Shown here: one piece after another, positions 5,519 through 15,300 of the stretch
How the letters are laid out: every line of letters begins with the position of its first letter
Position numbering within the stretch: the stretch's first letter is position 1
Virus record (IMG/VR): IMGVR_UViG_3300015360_000015
Span: 1 to 36,482 of that record
DNA length: 36,482 nt
Reading direction: 5' to 3' (one strand)
Source: a virus
Notes under the pieces: generated by a model
What the model was told of the DNA's origin: nothing
The model's input: the letters and a program-made list of their open reading frames with translations, nothing else
Database searches by the model: none
Position numbers and translations under genes: made by a program

Positions 5519-7396
5519 ATGGCTATAAAAAAATCTGCATATAACGACGAGACCGCAAAATTAGCGGCTAAAAGATATAAACTTTCAAGTGACTACGTTA
5601 AGCCTTATTTTGACAACTTCATAGACAACTATAAACATTACTTTCAGCGAGTCATCCAAGAATCAGTTGAACAAGACCCAAACGCATATCCATTTTATTC
5701 GCAGATGACTATACCTATTGGCTATCAAGTTGTTGAGACTTTATTGCCTAGGACAGTTTCAAAAGAGCCGACATTCTCTATTAAGACAGAAGAGGAGAAC
5801 GATGAAATGGCAGAACTAAAATTAGCGAGCCTGATTAAATATCAAATGGCGCACCCTTATTTGATTGATGATCCTATATTCTTGCGACTGTCTACAGCAG
5901 CAAAAGAAATGTTTATCACTGGTAATGCTTGGGGTATGGTTCCGTGGACGCAAGAAGAAGCTGAGATCGAAGAGTACCAACCGTACTCAACAGTGTTAGG
6001 TCTTAACGAGCCATCATGGGAGAACATGGAACGTATACGTGAGTATGGTATTAAGCCGCAATGGAAGGTGGTTACAGTTAAGAAGAAAGTTATTGATGCA
6101 CCTGTATTTAGGCATATTTCTATCTTTCATGTATTCCCTGACCCGGCGAAGAAAAGAGTTTCAGACCTTGGATATGCAATTGTTGAAGAGTGGATGACGT
6201 ACGATGAGATTAAATCAATGGTTAAGATATCGGAAGATTCTTATAAGAATATGGAAGTATTCGAAGCCATGAAAGTTGCTAAGAAATTCGGCACGGTTGG
6301 AATGATTGATTATGACCAACAGATTGCAGAGATGTTTGGAAGTGACAACTACGCAACTAAGGGCGAGGGGATGGATGGACAGTTTAAGGTTTGGTTCATG
6401 CTTGAGAAAAATAAGTACTCGATTATTATTAATGGGGAATTGACTATCCGTGACGGTAAGAATCCTAACGGCGATGGAAAGTTAGGGCTTATATTAATGA
6501 AAGACATTCCAATCCCTAACGAACTTTACGCGTGGGGCGAGATTGACCCTATTAAAAAGATCGAAGACGGAATGACTGATCAAGCTAATATGCGTGCTGA
6601 TTCTGTTTTCTATGATCTAATGCGTATCTGGAAGCTTGACCCTACTTCATTAATTGATGGTGAGGAGTTTAGTCCAGAGCCGGGATCTATTATTCAGATG
6701 ACAGACCTAAACGGATTACAACCCGTTGATACAGGCTCAACTAAGGCGTCGGCTTACCGTGAGCATGATGAGTGGAATAGCATAATTCAATCTGTTACAG
6801 GCGTTAATGATTATTCAACTGGTGGTATTGATGGATCGATGAACAAAACTTTTGGCGGGGTGGAGCTTTTACAACAGGCGGCGAACGCTAGATTCGGATT
6901 TAAATTACAATTATTCGAACAGTTGGGGCTTAAAGCTATTGGCACGATGTATGTTCAGAGGAATTTGAGATTTTTTGATTCACCACAGGCTTTAAACACC
7001 GAACAAGGAAAGCTTGTTGTAACTCCTGATGATATCCGGATTATCCGGGGCAATATACATTTTATGGTTGATGCAGGATCGACGCAAATTGGTAATAAGA
7101 ATGCTGATGTAAATAAATGGAAGTTTATTTCCGATCAAGTCGGGGCAAACAAAGCACCGTTTAACGATTTAAGTCAAGCAGCGCAGGACGAAATAGGCAA
7201 GAGGCTTTTATACGCGCTTGATGAGAAGGATGTAGAGAAGTTACTAGAGAGGAAACAAGAATTACCGTTGCCCGCAGGAGTGAATCCCAACGGGGCAAAC
7301 CCATTAGTTCCTAATGATTTAGTTGAAATAAATAATGATCAACAAAGCGCGCCAGATGTACAACAAGATAATGCACAAGCCGTCATTGGAGAATAA
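5519..7396 (+). CDS. Portal protein
   Basis: This 625-residue protein follows the large terminase and has the layout of podovirus portal proteins. It opens with a helical region (YKLSSDYVKPYFDNFIDN), then a segment typical of the portal wing (TIPIGYQVVETLLPR; TGNAWGMVPW), a long stem region, and a glycine-rich loop with GGIDGSMNKTFGGVELLQQ near residue 445. The tail is glutamine- and asparagine-rich. Twelve copies would form the DNA channel at one capsid vertex and the packaging motor's docking site. The ATG is preceded by TTTTAAATCT and no ribosome binding site. The same leader precedes the gene at 10678. Confidence 0.88.
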   Translation: MAIKKSAYNDETAKLAAKRYKLSSDYVKPYFDNFIDNYKHYFQRVIQESVEQDPNAYPFYSQMTIPIGYQVVETLLPRTVSKEPTFSIKTEEENDEMAELKLASLIKYQMAHPYLIDDPIFLRLSTAAKEMFITGNAWGMVPWTQEEAEIEEYQPYSTVLGLNEPSWENMERIREYGIKPQWKVVTVKKKVIDAPVFRHISIFHVFPDPAKKRVSDLGYAIVEEWMTYDEIKSMVKISEDSYKNMEVFEAMKVAKKFGTVGMIDYDQQIAEMFGSDNYATKGEGMDGQFKVWFMLEKNKYSIIINGELTIRDGKNPNGDGKLGLILMKDIPIPNELYAWGEIDPIKKIEDGMTDQANMRADSVFYDLMRIWKLDPTSLIDGEEFSPEPGSIIQMTDLNGLQPVDTGSTKASAYREHDEWNSIIQSVTGVNDYSTGGIDGSMNKTFGGVELLQQAANARFGFKLQLFEQLGLKAIGTMYVQRNLRFFDSPQALNTEQGKLVVTPDDIRIIRGNIHFMVDAGSTQIGNKNADVNKWKFISDQVGANKAPFNDLSQAAQDEIGKRLLYALDEKDVEKLLERKQELPLPAGVNPNGANPLVPNDLVEINNDQQSAPDVQQDNAQAVIGE

Positions 7397-7682
7397 GCTT
7401 GAAGTTATTCAGATTGCAGAAGATTTAGAAAACATGATGAAAACTCAAGGGTGGAAACACTTAAACAAATGGGTTAATGAACAACGTGAGTCAAGCAAGT
7501 TACACATGGAGCGCGAGGCGGTTGTATCTAATTCCATGAACATTTTAGGGATATTCAATAACTACGTTAAGTATATATTTATTGTTGCTGAAAACCGTGC
7601 TTACAACAAACAGCGCACTTTCATCGAGGTAGTAATAGCCAATGGCAAAAAACACAAAGAAGAATTATCAAAAGAAGAATGA
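7335..7682 (+). CDS. Hypothetical helical protein overlapping the portal gene end (115 aa)
   Basis: This frame overlaps the last 62 nt of the portal gene. ATGs at 7335, 7359 and 7374 are all possible starts, and the overlapping portion is the least certain. The body (ENKLEVIQIAEDLENMMK and onward) is mostly helical and charged. Its end overlaps the next gene by 41 nt. It sits where many podophages have a small head-assembly or portal-associated protein, but no family was recognised. Confidence 0.55.
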   Translation: MINKARQMYNKIMHKPSLENKLEVIQIAEDLENMMKTQGWKHLNKWVNEQRESSKLHMEREAVVSNSMNILGIFNNYVKYIFIVAENRAYNKQRTFIEVVIANGKKHKEELSKEE

Positions 7683-7953
7683 GGAACTAGATATCTGGTC
7701 TGTCCTTAAAGAACGAAAGCGAAAAGGTCTAACCGACGTTGAGATTGAAGTTATACCCTTAAAAGAGCCACAGTCACTATCAAAGGGTAAGCATAACTTC
7801 ATTATAGATGATCTAAGGCGAGGCAGTGTCATTTGTACTTCTTGCAAGGTTAGTCACGGCGGAATACTTGAGGCGCATTTATTACATCGGTACAAAGTAG
7901 AAAACGGCATCATATATTTAGACGGGGAGCCTACCAACGAATCAGCTAATTGA
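7642..7953 (+). CDS. Hypothetical basic protein with CxxC (103 aa)
   Basis: The protein starts MAKNTKKNYQKKNEELD, is basic at the N terminus and carries an ICTSC pair near residues 64-68 followed by two histidines (EAHLLHR), a plausible C2H2-like metal site. It overlaps the previous gene by 41 nt. Its TGA stop is embedded in the TTGACA of a promoter (7950-7955), so transcription of the RNA downstream is initiated exactly at its end. Function is unknown. Confidence 0.6.
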   Translation: MAKNTKKNYQKKNEELDIWSVLKERKRKGLTDVEIEVIPLKEPQSLSKGKHNFIIDDLRRGSVICTSCKVSHGGILEAHLLHRYKVENGIIYLDGEPTNESAN

Positions 7954-7977
7954 CAGTTGGCAAAAAGGATTTAGTAT
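7950..7977 (+). promoter_or_regulatory. Promoter for the 7984-8125 RNA
   Basis: A perfect TTGACA (7950-7955) overlaps the stop codon of the preceding gene. TAGTAT (7972-7977) lies 16 bp downstream as a 4-of-6 -10 box; TATTTT at 7975 is an alternative with a 19-bp spacer. Transcription would begin near 7984, upstream of a structured region that ends in a terminator. Confidence 0.55.
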
Positions 7978-7983
7978 TTTAAT

Positions 7984-8125
7984 CAGATATTAGTTTACCG
8001 GGCAGGAAACTTTTAAAAATTCAATAACAGCTTACACGTTTAGGGCATGCGTCCGTTATTTGTAGTTTTACGTAAGCTGTTAGCTACAAGTATCGGACGG
8101 ATGTTCATGAGAACAACCGTTTTTT
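7984..8125 (+). ncRNA. Candidate small RNA with hairpin-loop pseudoknot and own terminator
   Basis: No frame of useful length covers this interval. The main hairpin pairs 8050-8066 with 8083-8099 over 17 positions with one U-U mismatch and two G-U pairs. Its 16-nt loop contains GTAAGCTGTTA (8072-8082), the exact complement of TAACAGCTTAC at 8025-8035, giving a pseudoknot. A terminator hairpin follows at 8099-8118. The loop (8071-8082) is also perfectly complementary over 12 nt to 20220-20231, the leader of the tail adaptor gene. A promoter at 7950 completes a stand-alone transcription unit. A trans-acting antisense RNA is inferred. A cis-acting leader for the scaffold gene is the main alternative. 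Confidence 0.6.
8099..8125 (+). terminator. Rho-independent terminator of the small RNA
   Basis: TGTTC (8102-8106) and GAACA (8111-8115) pair around ATGA. The stem is extended by GG/CC across an A-A mismatch and followed by a run of six T at 8120-8125. Confidence 0.7.
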
Positions 8126-8161
8126 ATTTATTTAGCCTCATAAAGAGACACCTAAAAAAAT

Positions 8162-9079
8162 ATGGATAACACACAAGACACCACAGCCGCTAAGACTGCT
8201 GATTATGATCCTACGACTGGATACACTAACGTAGATCCAGATATGTTTCTATCAGAAGACGACGCACAAGCTGAAACCTCAGAAGGTGGTAATTCTGACA
8301 ACGAAGAGCAATTAATAACTGCGGAACAGAATGAAAGTGAATCTACGGATACACAAGAGCAAGAAACGCAAGCACCTGAATTGTTTGCCGGAAAATTCAA
8401 GTCGGTTGAAGATCTTAAGACTGCTTTTGCAGAATTAGGCGGAAACCCTGATAAGTTCAAAGATCCTGCAATGCTTGAAGAAGCATACGAAACTAGACAA
8501 CGGGAATTTTCTCGAAGTCGGAATCATATTGCTAATCAGGAGAGGCTAGATCAAGAACCAGAAGTTCCGGACCAGTCATTGGATACAGAATCAATAATGA
8601 GAGAAATCAGAGAATCGGGCGCACTCGACAAAGTGGAGTCCACCGAAGACTTGATGAAGGTTGTTATTGAGGCACTTGTACCAAAACTGACATCACAAAA
8701 CGGCATGATGACAAGAGAAGATGTTCAGAAAATTGTTGTTGAAAGTGCAGAACGCGAAGTTAGATTAACTGAACTTCACAGCCTTGAAACAGAGGTTCCC
8801 CGTCTGAAAACAGATACGGAATTTAGAAACGTATTCGGTCTTTATGTTAAACAACAAAAAGACTCAAACGATTATGTTGATCTTAAGACCTCTTTAAAAG
8901 ACTTTGTGAAGATAGGTCAATCACTTGGCGATGAATACGCAAGACAGAGTCAACGAAGTGCCGCAGATAAAAATGCGAGTACAGCATCAACTGATAATGG
9001 GTCTTTTATAGATTCACCAAAAGATGAGGTTGATGATATTTTGGGAGCATATCAAGCAAAGCGAAATATATTTGGTTAA
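8162..9079 (+). CDS. Scaffold-like head assembly protein
   Basis: This 305-residue, very acidic, low-complexity protein lies directly before the major capsid gene, the usual place of the scaffolding protein. It is rich in D, E, Q, S and T with almost no hydrophobic core in the first 100 residues. Helical segments follow (VEALVPKLTSQNGMMTRED; VESAEREVRLTELHSLET), and it ends with a short helical tail (DDILGAYQAKRNIFG) of the kind that binds coat protein. It would guide capsid assembly and leave before maturation. No ribosome binding site is seen: the ATG follows an A-rich run. Confidence 0.75.
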   Translation: MDNTQDTTAAKTADYDPTTGYTNVDPDMFLSEDDAQAETSEGGNSDNEEQLITAEQNESESTDTQEQETQAPELFAGKFKSVEDLKTAFAELGGNPDKFKDPAMLEEAYETRQREFSRSRNHIANQERLDQEPEVPDQSLDTESIMREIRESGALDKVESTEDLMKVVIEALVPKLTSQNGMMTREDVQKIVVESAEREVRLTELHSLETEVPRLKTDTEFRNVFGLYVKQQKDSNDYVDLKTSLKDFVKIGQSLGDEYARQSQRSAADKNASTASTDNGSFIDSPKDEVDDILGAYQAKRNIFG

Positions 9080-9096
9080 TTAAGAAATAAAATACT

Positions 9097-10236
9097 ATGA
9101 TTACGACTGTAAGAAATACAAGTAATGTCACGGCTATTCGTAGAATAGTGGACATTTCAAACAAGATCGACGTACTTGAACCAGATTCAGCACCACTTAC
9201 TCAATTAATGAAAAAAATTGAAAAAAGAGTAGCTGTAAATCCAGTGTTCAATTGGATGGAAGAAGCGTCATTAACTAAAACTGATCAAGTAAACAATAGC
9301 GGCGGATATACGTCAGGCGCACTTTCCGTTATTGTTGATAATGGATCAAGATTTAGAGCGGGTGATGTTGTTAAAGTTGTAGCTACTGGTGAACAAGCAC
9401 TAGTAACAGCTGTATCAACTAATACACTAACGCTAACTCGTGCATGGGGATCTACTGCTGCGGGAGTACTTGCAGATGATGGGGTATTACTGATTGTTGG
9501 TAATGCTAATCAGGAGCATGCAGAGAAGAGATTTATCAAAATCGCAGACCAAACACCGAAAACAAACTACACACAGATTTTTAGGACGCCTTTTGGTATC
9601 TCAAGAACTGCTGATAATTCAGAAATGTATGGTGGTAAAGATATGAAACATATCCGTATGATGCAATTAATAGAGCATCAGAAAGAAATGGAACGTGCAT
9701 TCTGGTTTGGAGAGCCTAAAGAAGACACTACTGGAACACACCCTATAAGGGCTACAGCTGGAGTTGACTTCTTACTTTCCACAAATGCAACTGATGCAGG
9801 TGGAACATTAACAGAAGCGGAATTTGAATCATTCTTAAGAACAGGATTCAGATTTGGCGGAAAAACAAAATGGTTATTCTGCGCGCCGATTGTTACCTCT
9901 GCTATTTCGTACTGGGCTAAGGCTAAATTACAGACAGTTTCTAAAGATAAAACTTATGGAATTGCTGTTAAGGAATACTTAACACCATTCGGAACACTTA
10001 ATATCGTAAACATGAATCTATTCTCAGAAACCACAGTTTTTGCGGGATATGCTTACTTATTAGATTTAGATGGTCTAGCTTATAGATATCTTGCTAATAG
10101 CGATACTAAGTTAAGAACAAACATTCAGGATAATTCTGCTGATGGACAAGAAGATGAATACTTGTCAGAGGTAGGATTACAACTAAGTCAGGAAAGAAAG
10201 GGAGCCGTTTTATTCAACGTCACCGACTTTTCGTAA
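9097..10236 (+). CDS. Major capsid protein, SU10/DUF5309 type
   Basis: This 379-residue protein resembles the SU10-like coat family (DUF5309). It has an N-terminal arm (TVRNTSNVTAIRRIVDISNKI), the block PLTQLMKKI, an inserted beta domain with alternating V/T strands (about residues 65-125), and EHAEKRFIKIADQTPKTNYTQIF followed by FGISRTADNSEMYGG. A helix rich in EHQKEMERAFWFGEPK follows, typical of the spine helix and following loop. The protein forms the HK97-fold shell. A strong hairpin terminator follows the stop, suiting very high expression of this gene. No ribosome binding site is present. Confidence 0.9.
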   Translation: MITTVRNTSNVTAIRRIVDISNKIDVLEPDSAPLTQLMKKIEKRVAVNPVFNWMEEASLTKTDQVNNSGGYTSGALSVIVDNGSRFRAGDVVKVVATGEQALVTAVSTNTLTLTRAWGSTAAGVLADDGVLLIVGNANQEHAEKRFIKIADQTPKTNYTQIFRTPFGISRTADNSEMYGGKDMKHIRMMQLIEHQKEMERAFWFGEPKEDTTGTHPIRATAGVDFLLSTNATDAGGTLTEAEFESFLRTGFRFGGKTKWLFCAPIVTSAISYWAKAKLQTVSKDKTYGIAVKEYLTPFGTLNIVNMNLFSETTVFAGYAYLLDLDGLAYRYLANSDTKLRTNIQDNSADGQEDEYLSEVGLQLSQERKGAVLFNVTDFS

Positions 10237-10242
10237 AGTCTA

Positions 10243-10275
10243 TAGCGGGTGGGAACACCCGCTAATTTAATTAAA
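10243..10275 (+). terminator. Strong hairpin after the capsid gene
   Basis: TAGCGGGTG (10243-10251) pairs with CACCCGCTA (10256-10264) around GGAA, a GNRA tetraloop, giving a perfect 9-bp stem followed by a T/A-rich tail. It could act as terminator or as a 3' stabiliser of the capsid mRNA. The GTG at 10249 sits inside it, which argues against that codon as a start for the next gene. Confidence 0.7.
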
Positions 10276-10287
10276 TTGAAACTATAT

Positions 10288-10653
10288 ATGAACAAAAAAA
10301 CAGGAATCAAGACTAGCGAGATGGGAGTACAGATATTCCCGGAGGGCGAACACCCTAGAACTATAAGGAAGTATGCTAACGAAGATGTTAAACCTTATCT
10401 TAAATCCGCTTTTGAAGAATTTTTAAAAACAGTTTCTAAGGAAAATGTAGGAGCTTTAAAGGCTGATGGAGATAGAGCAGCAGCAGCATTCCAGAATTTT
10501 GTGTCAAGCATGCCCGTTGAAAAATTGGCTGGATTACTTGGGCTTAAGTCTTCAAGTGTCGTTGATGAATCACAAGACGCTAATAAATCACCTAACGCAA
10601 TGAGTACCGGAGAAAAAAACGATGCTAGCGATAAGGGTAGTAAATCCGAATAA
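10288..10653 (+). CDS. Small virion-region protein (121 aa)
   Basis: The ATG at 10288 is chosen over GTG 10249 because the latter lies in the terminator stem. The protein (MNKKTGIKTSEMGVQIFPEG) has a folded N-terminal part, a helical middle and a polar serine/asparagine/lysine-rich tail of about 30 residues. It sits directly after the major capsid protein, where head-completion or minor capsid proteins are common. No family was recognised. Confidence 0.65.
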   Translation: MNKKTGIKTSEMGVQIFPEGEHPRTIRKYANEDVKPYLKSAFEEFLKTVSKENVGALKADGDRAAAAFQNFVSSMPVEKLAGLLGLKSSSVVDESQDANKSPNAMSTGEKNDASDKGSKSE

Positions 10654-10677
10654 GGACGTAATTTATTTTTAAAATCT

Positions 10678-11058
10678 ATGAAATTTGTATCAACAAAGTA
10701 TAGCCAACTAAGGGTAGTATTAGATCCAAAGAGTCAAATGGAAATACAGGGTAAACGTGTGACTAAGGGACTTTATGACCTGTTCCCTAATGGTAAGACC
10801 GTTGAGTTTAACGACGGCGAGTATGAGACCAAAGATAAAGCAATCATAAATGCCCTTAAGTCATCATCAGGTTACGCCGTTGATTTTGTAACAGACGAAA
10901 GAGAAGCAGACCAACCTAATGATGAAGCGTTACTAAAGAAAAATGAAAAAAAAGAATTTGCAGATGAGATAGCCTCAGTATGTCCTAAGTGCGGGGCAAA
11001 GTATAGAAAACCAATTGAACTCGAAGCACACATGAAATCGGTTCATTCAGAAGGATAA
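10678..11058 (+). CDS. Virion-region protein with C-terminal C2H2 zinc finger (126 aa)
   Basis: The protein ends with a clear C2H2 finger: C102-x2-C105-x12-H118-x4-H123 (CPKCGAKYRKPIELEAHMKS and two further residues to H). The N-terminal part is a small beta-rich domain (STKYSQLRVVLDPKSQMEIQ). The position after the capsid gene suggests a head or head-tail component, and the finger may bind packaged DNA. C2H2 fingers are less usual in bacterial virion genes than in eukaryotic ones. The leader TTTTAAAATCT before the ATG is shared with the portal gene. Confidence 0.75.
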   Translation: MKFVSTKYSQLRVVLDPKSQMEIQGKRVTKGLYDLFPNGKTVEFNDGEYETKDKAIINALKSSSGYAVDFVTDEREADQPNDEALLKKNEKKEFADEIASVCPKCGAKYRKPIELEAHMKSVHSEG

Positions 11059-11060
11059 AT

Positions 11061-12311
11061 ATGACAACAACAGACCCAAGAACAGGTAAGCCAGTTAGTT
11101 ACAGTAATAAGTCATTAGAGCTGGAAAAATCTCGAATGCTACAGCAACAGTTTCCGGGCGGATTTAAAGATCCTTCTAGTGGGAAACAGGTTATTCAGGC
11201 TTCCGGGTCTGCGCCTATGTCGTCTAGTTCTGGTGGGTCTTCTAGTAGGTCTTCTTCTTCAAGGAGAGATAGTCTAACTGATGCTGTTTCATCGGCGAGA
11301 AGATCCCAAGAAGAAGCAGCCTCAAGAGCCGCAGAAGCAAGCCGTCAGGCAGCTAAGAGATCCTATGAGGGTAAAGTTACGATTGCTAACTCAGCGAAAG
11401 AAAGTGCTGGACAATCCTACAACTGGATCATTGATACATTGGGATCTAATAAACAAGACCTTTTAAATCAGATTGCAACGAGTGAGTCTACAGGACTTCA
11501 AAACTACGATACCCAAAAGGGGGATACCGTTAAAAATTACGATAAATCTAAACAAGATATTCTTTTTACTTATAGAGATCTTGGGGTTCAACAGGAAAAA
11601 ATCTTGAGAGGTTCAGGCGCGGGTTTTTCATCTTCAAGGTCACAAGAGGCATTATTGAAACTTAATAATTTCATGGGGAAGGATTTATCAGAAGTCACTA
11701 CAAATGAAGCTGATTCATTAGCTTTAATTGGTAACGCTGTGACTACATTCAAGCAAAAAACACAAGACGCCAGAATTTCAGTTGAGAGTGAAACAAAAAG
11801 TAAGCTAGACAAGGCTGGAATTGATTACAACGCCTCAGTGAGGGCTATTGATAATAATTTAACCCTAGCCGGGAATGCTAGAGAAGACGCTTACGCTAAT
11901 GCTCAGGTTGCACTTGCGCAAGCTACAGCGGGTATTCAAAACTGGGCTTTACAGGCTAAAGTATCTCTTGAATCACAGATAGCATCGGCGAAAGGCATAC
12001 TTGATAATTACGTGGTTGATGCAGCTGATTACAATGGTGGTCTTAATAGAGACCTTCAATCTAAACAGGCAGCAGCACAAAGTGCTATCGGGGCTATTGA
12101 TAACTCTCTTCTTATTAATCCGGGTGGTGGAAACGAGGGAGATTTAAATACGAGTCGTGATCTAGCATTCAAAGCTGGTCGAAAAACATACGGTTCAAAA
12201 GACGAGTTAGATGCGGCTTTACAACGCGGGGAAATCAACCAAGGGCAGTATTCCACCTTGGCTTCACAGTTCCAGTATTCAGATCCTTTAATGAGTGCGG
12301 CATTAGCTTAA
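11061..12311 (+). CDS. Coiled-coil internal virion protein (416 aa)
   Basis: This 416-residue protein starts 2 bp after the previous stop. It has a serine/glycine-rich linker (about residues 50-75), then a very long alanine-, glutamine- and serine-rich helical region (RRSQEEAASRAAEASRQAAK onward) and a C-terminal helical domain. The composition and position just before the giant polyvalent protein match internal core or ejection proteins of short-tailed phages, which leave the virion with the DNA. No enzyme motif is visible. Confidence 0.65.
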   Translation: MTTTDPRTGKPVSYSNKSLELEKSRMLQQQFPGGFKDPSSGKQVIQASGSAPMSSSSGGSSSRSSSSRRDSLTDAVSSARRSQEEAASRAAEASRQAAKRSYEGKVTIANSAKESAGQSYNWIIDTLGSNKQDLLNQIATSESTGLQNYDTQKGDTVKNYDKSKQDILFTYRDLGVQQEKILRGSGAGFSSSRSQEALLKLNNFMGKDLSEVTTNEADSLALIGNAVTTFKQKTQDARISVESETKSKLDKAGIDYNASVRAIDNNLTLAGNAREDAYANAQVALAQATAGIQNWALQAKVSLESQIASAKGILDNYVVDAADYNGGLNRDLQSKQAAAQSAIGAIDNSLLINPGGGNEGDLNTSRDLAFKAGRKTYGSKDELDAALQRGEINQGQYSTLASQFQYSDPLMSAALA

Positions 12312-12333
12312 TTCGTTTACAATAGGGTTATAT

Positions 12334-15300
12334 ATGGCTAAAGATTTACTCAGAGATATTCTGAACTTGGGAGATAACGCAAGAGATTTTGTTGCTAACA
12401 AAGTATCGCAATCTAGACCTGTTCAGTATTTCAATCCCGTCTCAAATAAAGGCAAAAATTTCTGGTCATCAGGGGTTGCTGATCAATTGGCAAAAACACA
12501 ACGGTTTGTTGAAAGTGCCGATACTGCTAAACCATTTGAAACATTTGTTCCTAACATTCCTAAACCAATAAGAAACATTCCAGTGGTCGGTCAGACTGCT
12601 AATTTTGTCAGGACTGTAGGAATAAATATTGGAGACACGTTGGCAGCCGGGCTTCTAAACGATCCTATAAATATAGGGAAAACCATAGGCAATATTGCAA
12701 GTGGTGGCATTGGGTCTGAATATGGGCAACTAAAGCCGGGCGGCATGAAGGCTGCTTATAACTTACGAAGTTATGTCAATCCGGGGTTTGCTAGAGATTA
12801 CAAAGTCGAGTCGGACTTTAAAGGCTTGCTTGCTGATATTGCAGAGGCGGCTATGCCGATAGCTTCAGCGCACGTTGGGGCGTCTATGCCGGCGTTAGCT
12901 AAAGGCGCAGTTAAGTTTGGAGCGAAACAAGGTCTTAAAACAGGAACAGGTTTCGCAGTATTAGAGGGCTTAAGAAGTGGCAGAAATATTAAAGATAATT
13001 TTGAATACGCTAAACACCTAGCTATTACAACGGCTGTAGGGGCGGCTTTGGGCGTTTTAGTCGGCACGTCTATTCCACTTCTTGTCAGGGTTGGGCATAA
13101 ATTAGTAAATATTACTAAGGCTAGTATTAAAACTAGAGCTGTAAAGAATGCTATTAGGGAATCCGACGGCTTCTTGGCTTTAAAAGATAAAACCATTAAG
13201 ACCAAGAATGTTAATGATCTTGTCCCGGCGTCTGATGATATTGATCGTGGTCAGGTAGCAATTTATAAAAGCAAAATCAAGAAGGGCGAAAAACTTGATC
13301 CTATATATGTAACTAAGAGTGGGGACAAATTTAATATTGAGGATGGCAAAACAAAGTATCAGGCTTTTAAAGAAAGTGGCTTTAATGAAGTGCCTACAGT
13401 TGAGCTTGTAAGCCATAGAGAGATTACAAAATCCACGGCACTAGAAATCTCTAAGAAGCCAGATGGCAAGCTGAAATCAAATTTGCGTACTAAGTTAGAT
13501 TCACGTCCATTAAACCAGATTGAAATTGAAGACGCTTTTAATGCAGGTGACAATAATAAAGTTAAGCAATTGATAGCTGCCATGTCAGACGATGATCCTT
13601 ATAAAGGATCTATGCAATCCTTGTTTGGCGATGATATTGCAGAAGAAGCTATTGTAAAGCCTTTAGTCAAGACTAACGATACATCAGAAATACAAGAAAT
13701 CAGAAATAGCATTATAGAGGGAGAGAACATATTGAGAACTGGAATGAGGAGTGGGCGAAAAATATCCCCGACAGAGAGAATCATTGTTTCTAAGTCAGTC
13801 GAGAATGCAAGATCTAAGATAGGGATAGAATCTAAAAGAACAATGGGTGGTGATGATTATAAAGTTCAGGAGTTTTCTTTTGATGAGTTAATGAACATGG
13901 GTGAGACCAATAAGGCTAAACCAACCGTGAGTCAGTCTGTACCCGTGGTAAATAACGCCTCATCAGCGCAACCAGTACCCGGCTCATTGGCAATGCCTGC
14001 ACAGGGACCGGCTGTTATACCGGGCATTACAGGATCTAATGGTGACTCAATATTGTCTGACGCTAAAAAAGAAATAACAACGGCTGCTAAATTAGAATCA
14101 AGCAGGGCTGCTGACCAAACAGTAGTGAAGGGTTGGAAAAAGTTTTATACAGGCTTTGTAAATAGGTTCCAACCGTTTGAAGATGTTGTAGACAAGATTG
14201 AGAGAGAGACCAACTCAAAAATCATTCCTTCACAAAATCCGACCTACACAGTAAACCAATTACTTGGAGCAGGTGGCAGTGCGCGTTTAAGACATCAAAA
14301 GAAGCTCACGCCAATCCTTGATATGCTTGATGAATTTAAAATAGATAAAGAGGATATGGATGTTTTCTTGAAAGCCTCAAGAGATATAGAACTTTCAGGA
14401 AGAGCGGGTGGGATTCTAGGATCAGATGCTGGGCTTGCTCAATCAAGAATTGACGTTTTATCTCAGAGGTACGATCCAAAAATTTTGAAAGATATTAGTA
14501 ACAAGTTTTATTCTTATCTAGACGAAGGATTACAGATGCTAAGGGATTCTGGGTTCATTCATGGTGCCGGGTACGATTCAATCAAGGGAGCGAACCAAAG
14601 CTATGTCCCTTTCGAGAGGGTTATGGATGAGGTTGATAATTACCTTGGTTTGCCCGCTAAAACAGCGATGGTTGGGACTCAGCCTATAAATCAAATTAAA
14701 GGTTCAGAGAGACAGATTTATTCACCGATTGAATCAATCATCGCGGATACATACAAGATTGAGTCTGCCGTTGCAAGAAATCGTGTAGCAACATCGTTAG
14801 TAAACTTACGAAAAGTTGCGCCAGAGTATAACGATATGTTTAAGGTAACGGACAAGTCTAGCTCATCAACCATAACTGTTTGGGAAGGTGGCAAAAAACT
14901 CTATTATGAGGTTGGGGAAGATATTGCGAATGCCGCAAAAGGGATGAATGAAGAGAGTATGGGAACTGTTCTTAAGATTTTATCTGCGCCGGCTAGTTTA
15001 ATGAGACAAGGGGCGACAGGGCGAAATATAGATTTTATGATTCCTAATGCAGTCAAAGACCAGTTTGATGCGGCAGTAGCTTCTAGGTATGGCTATAGAC
15101 CTTTTATTGATTACATTCGTGGTCTGTCCCATTTAATAAGATATGAACGTACTGGTTCAGATGAAATTATGGAGGGTTGGCTAAGTAATGGTGGAAGTAT
15201 GTCATTCGAGAATCTAAGCGGAAGGAAAGCTGTATCGGAAGAGATATTAGACGCAACCGCAAAGAGATCGATACTGGGTAAGCTGAAAAACTGGGTAATT

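Noticed and set aside
10249-10287. GTG start adding 13 residues to the protein at 10288
   Set aside because: The codon is inside a perfect 9-bp terminator stem and lacks a ribosome binding site.
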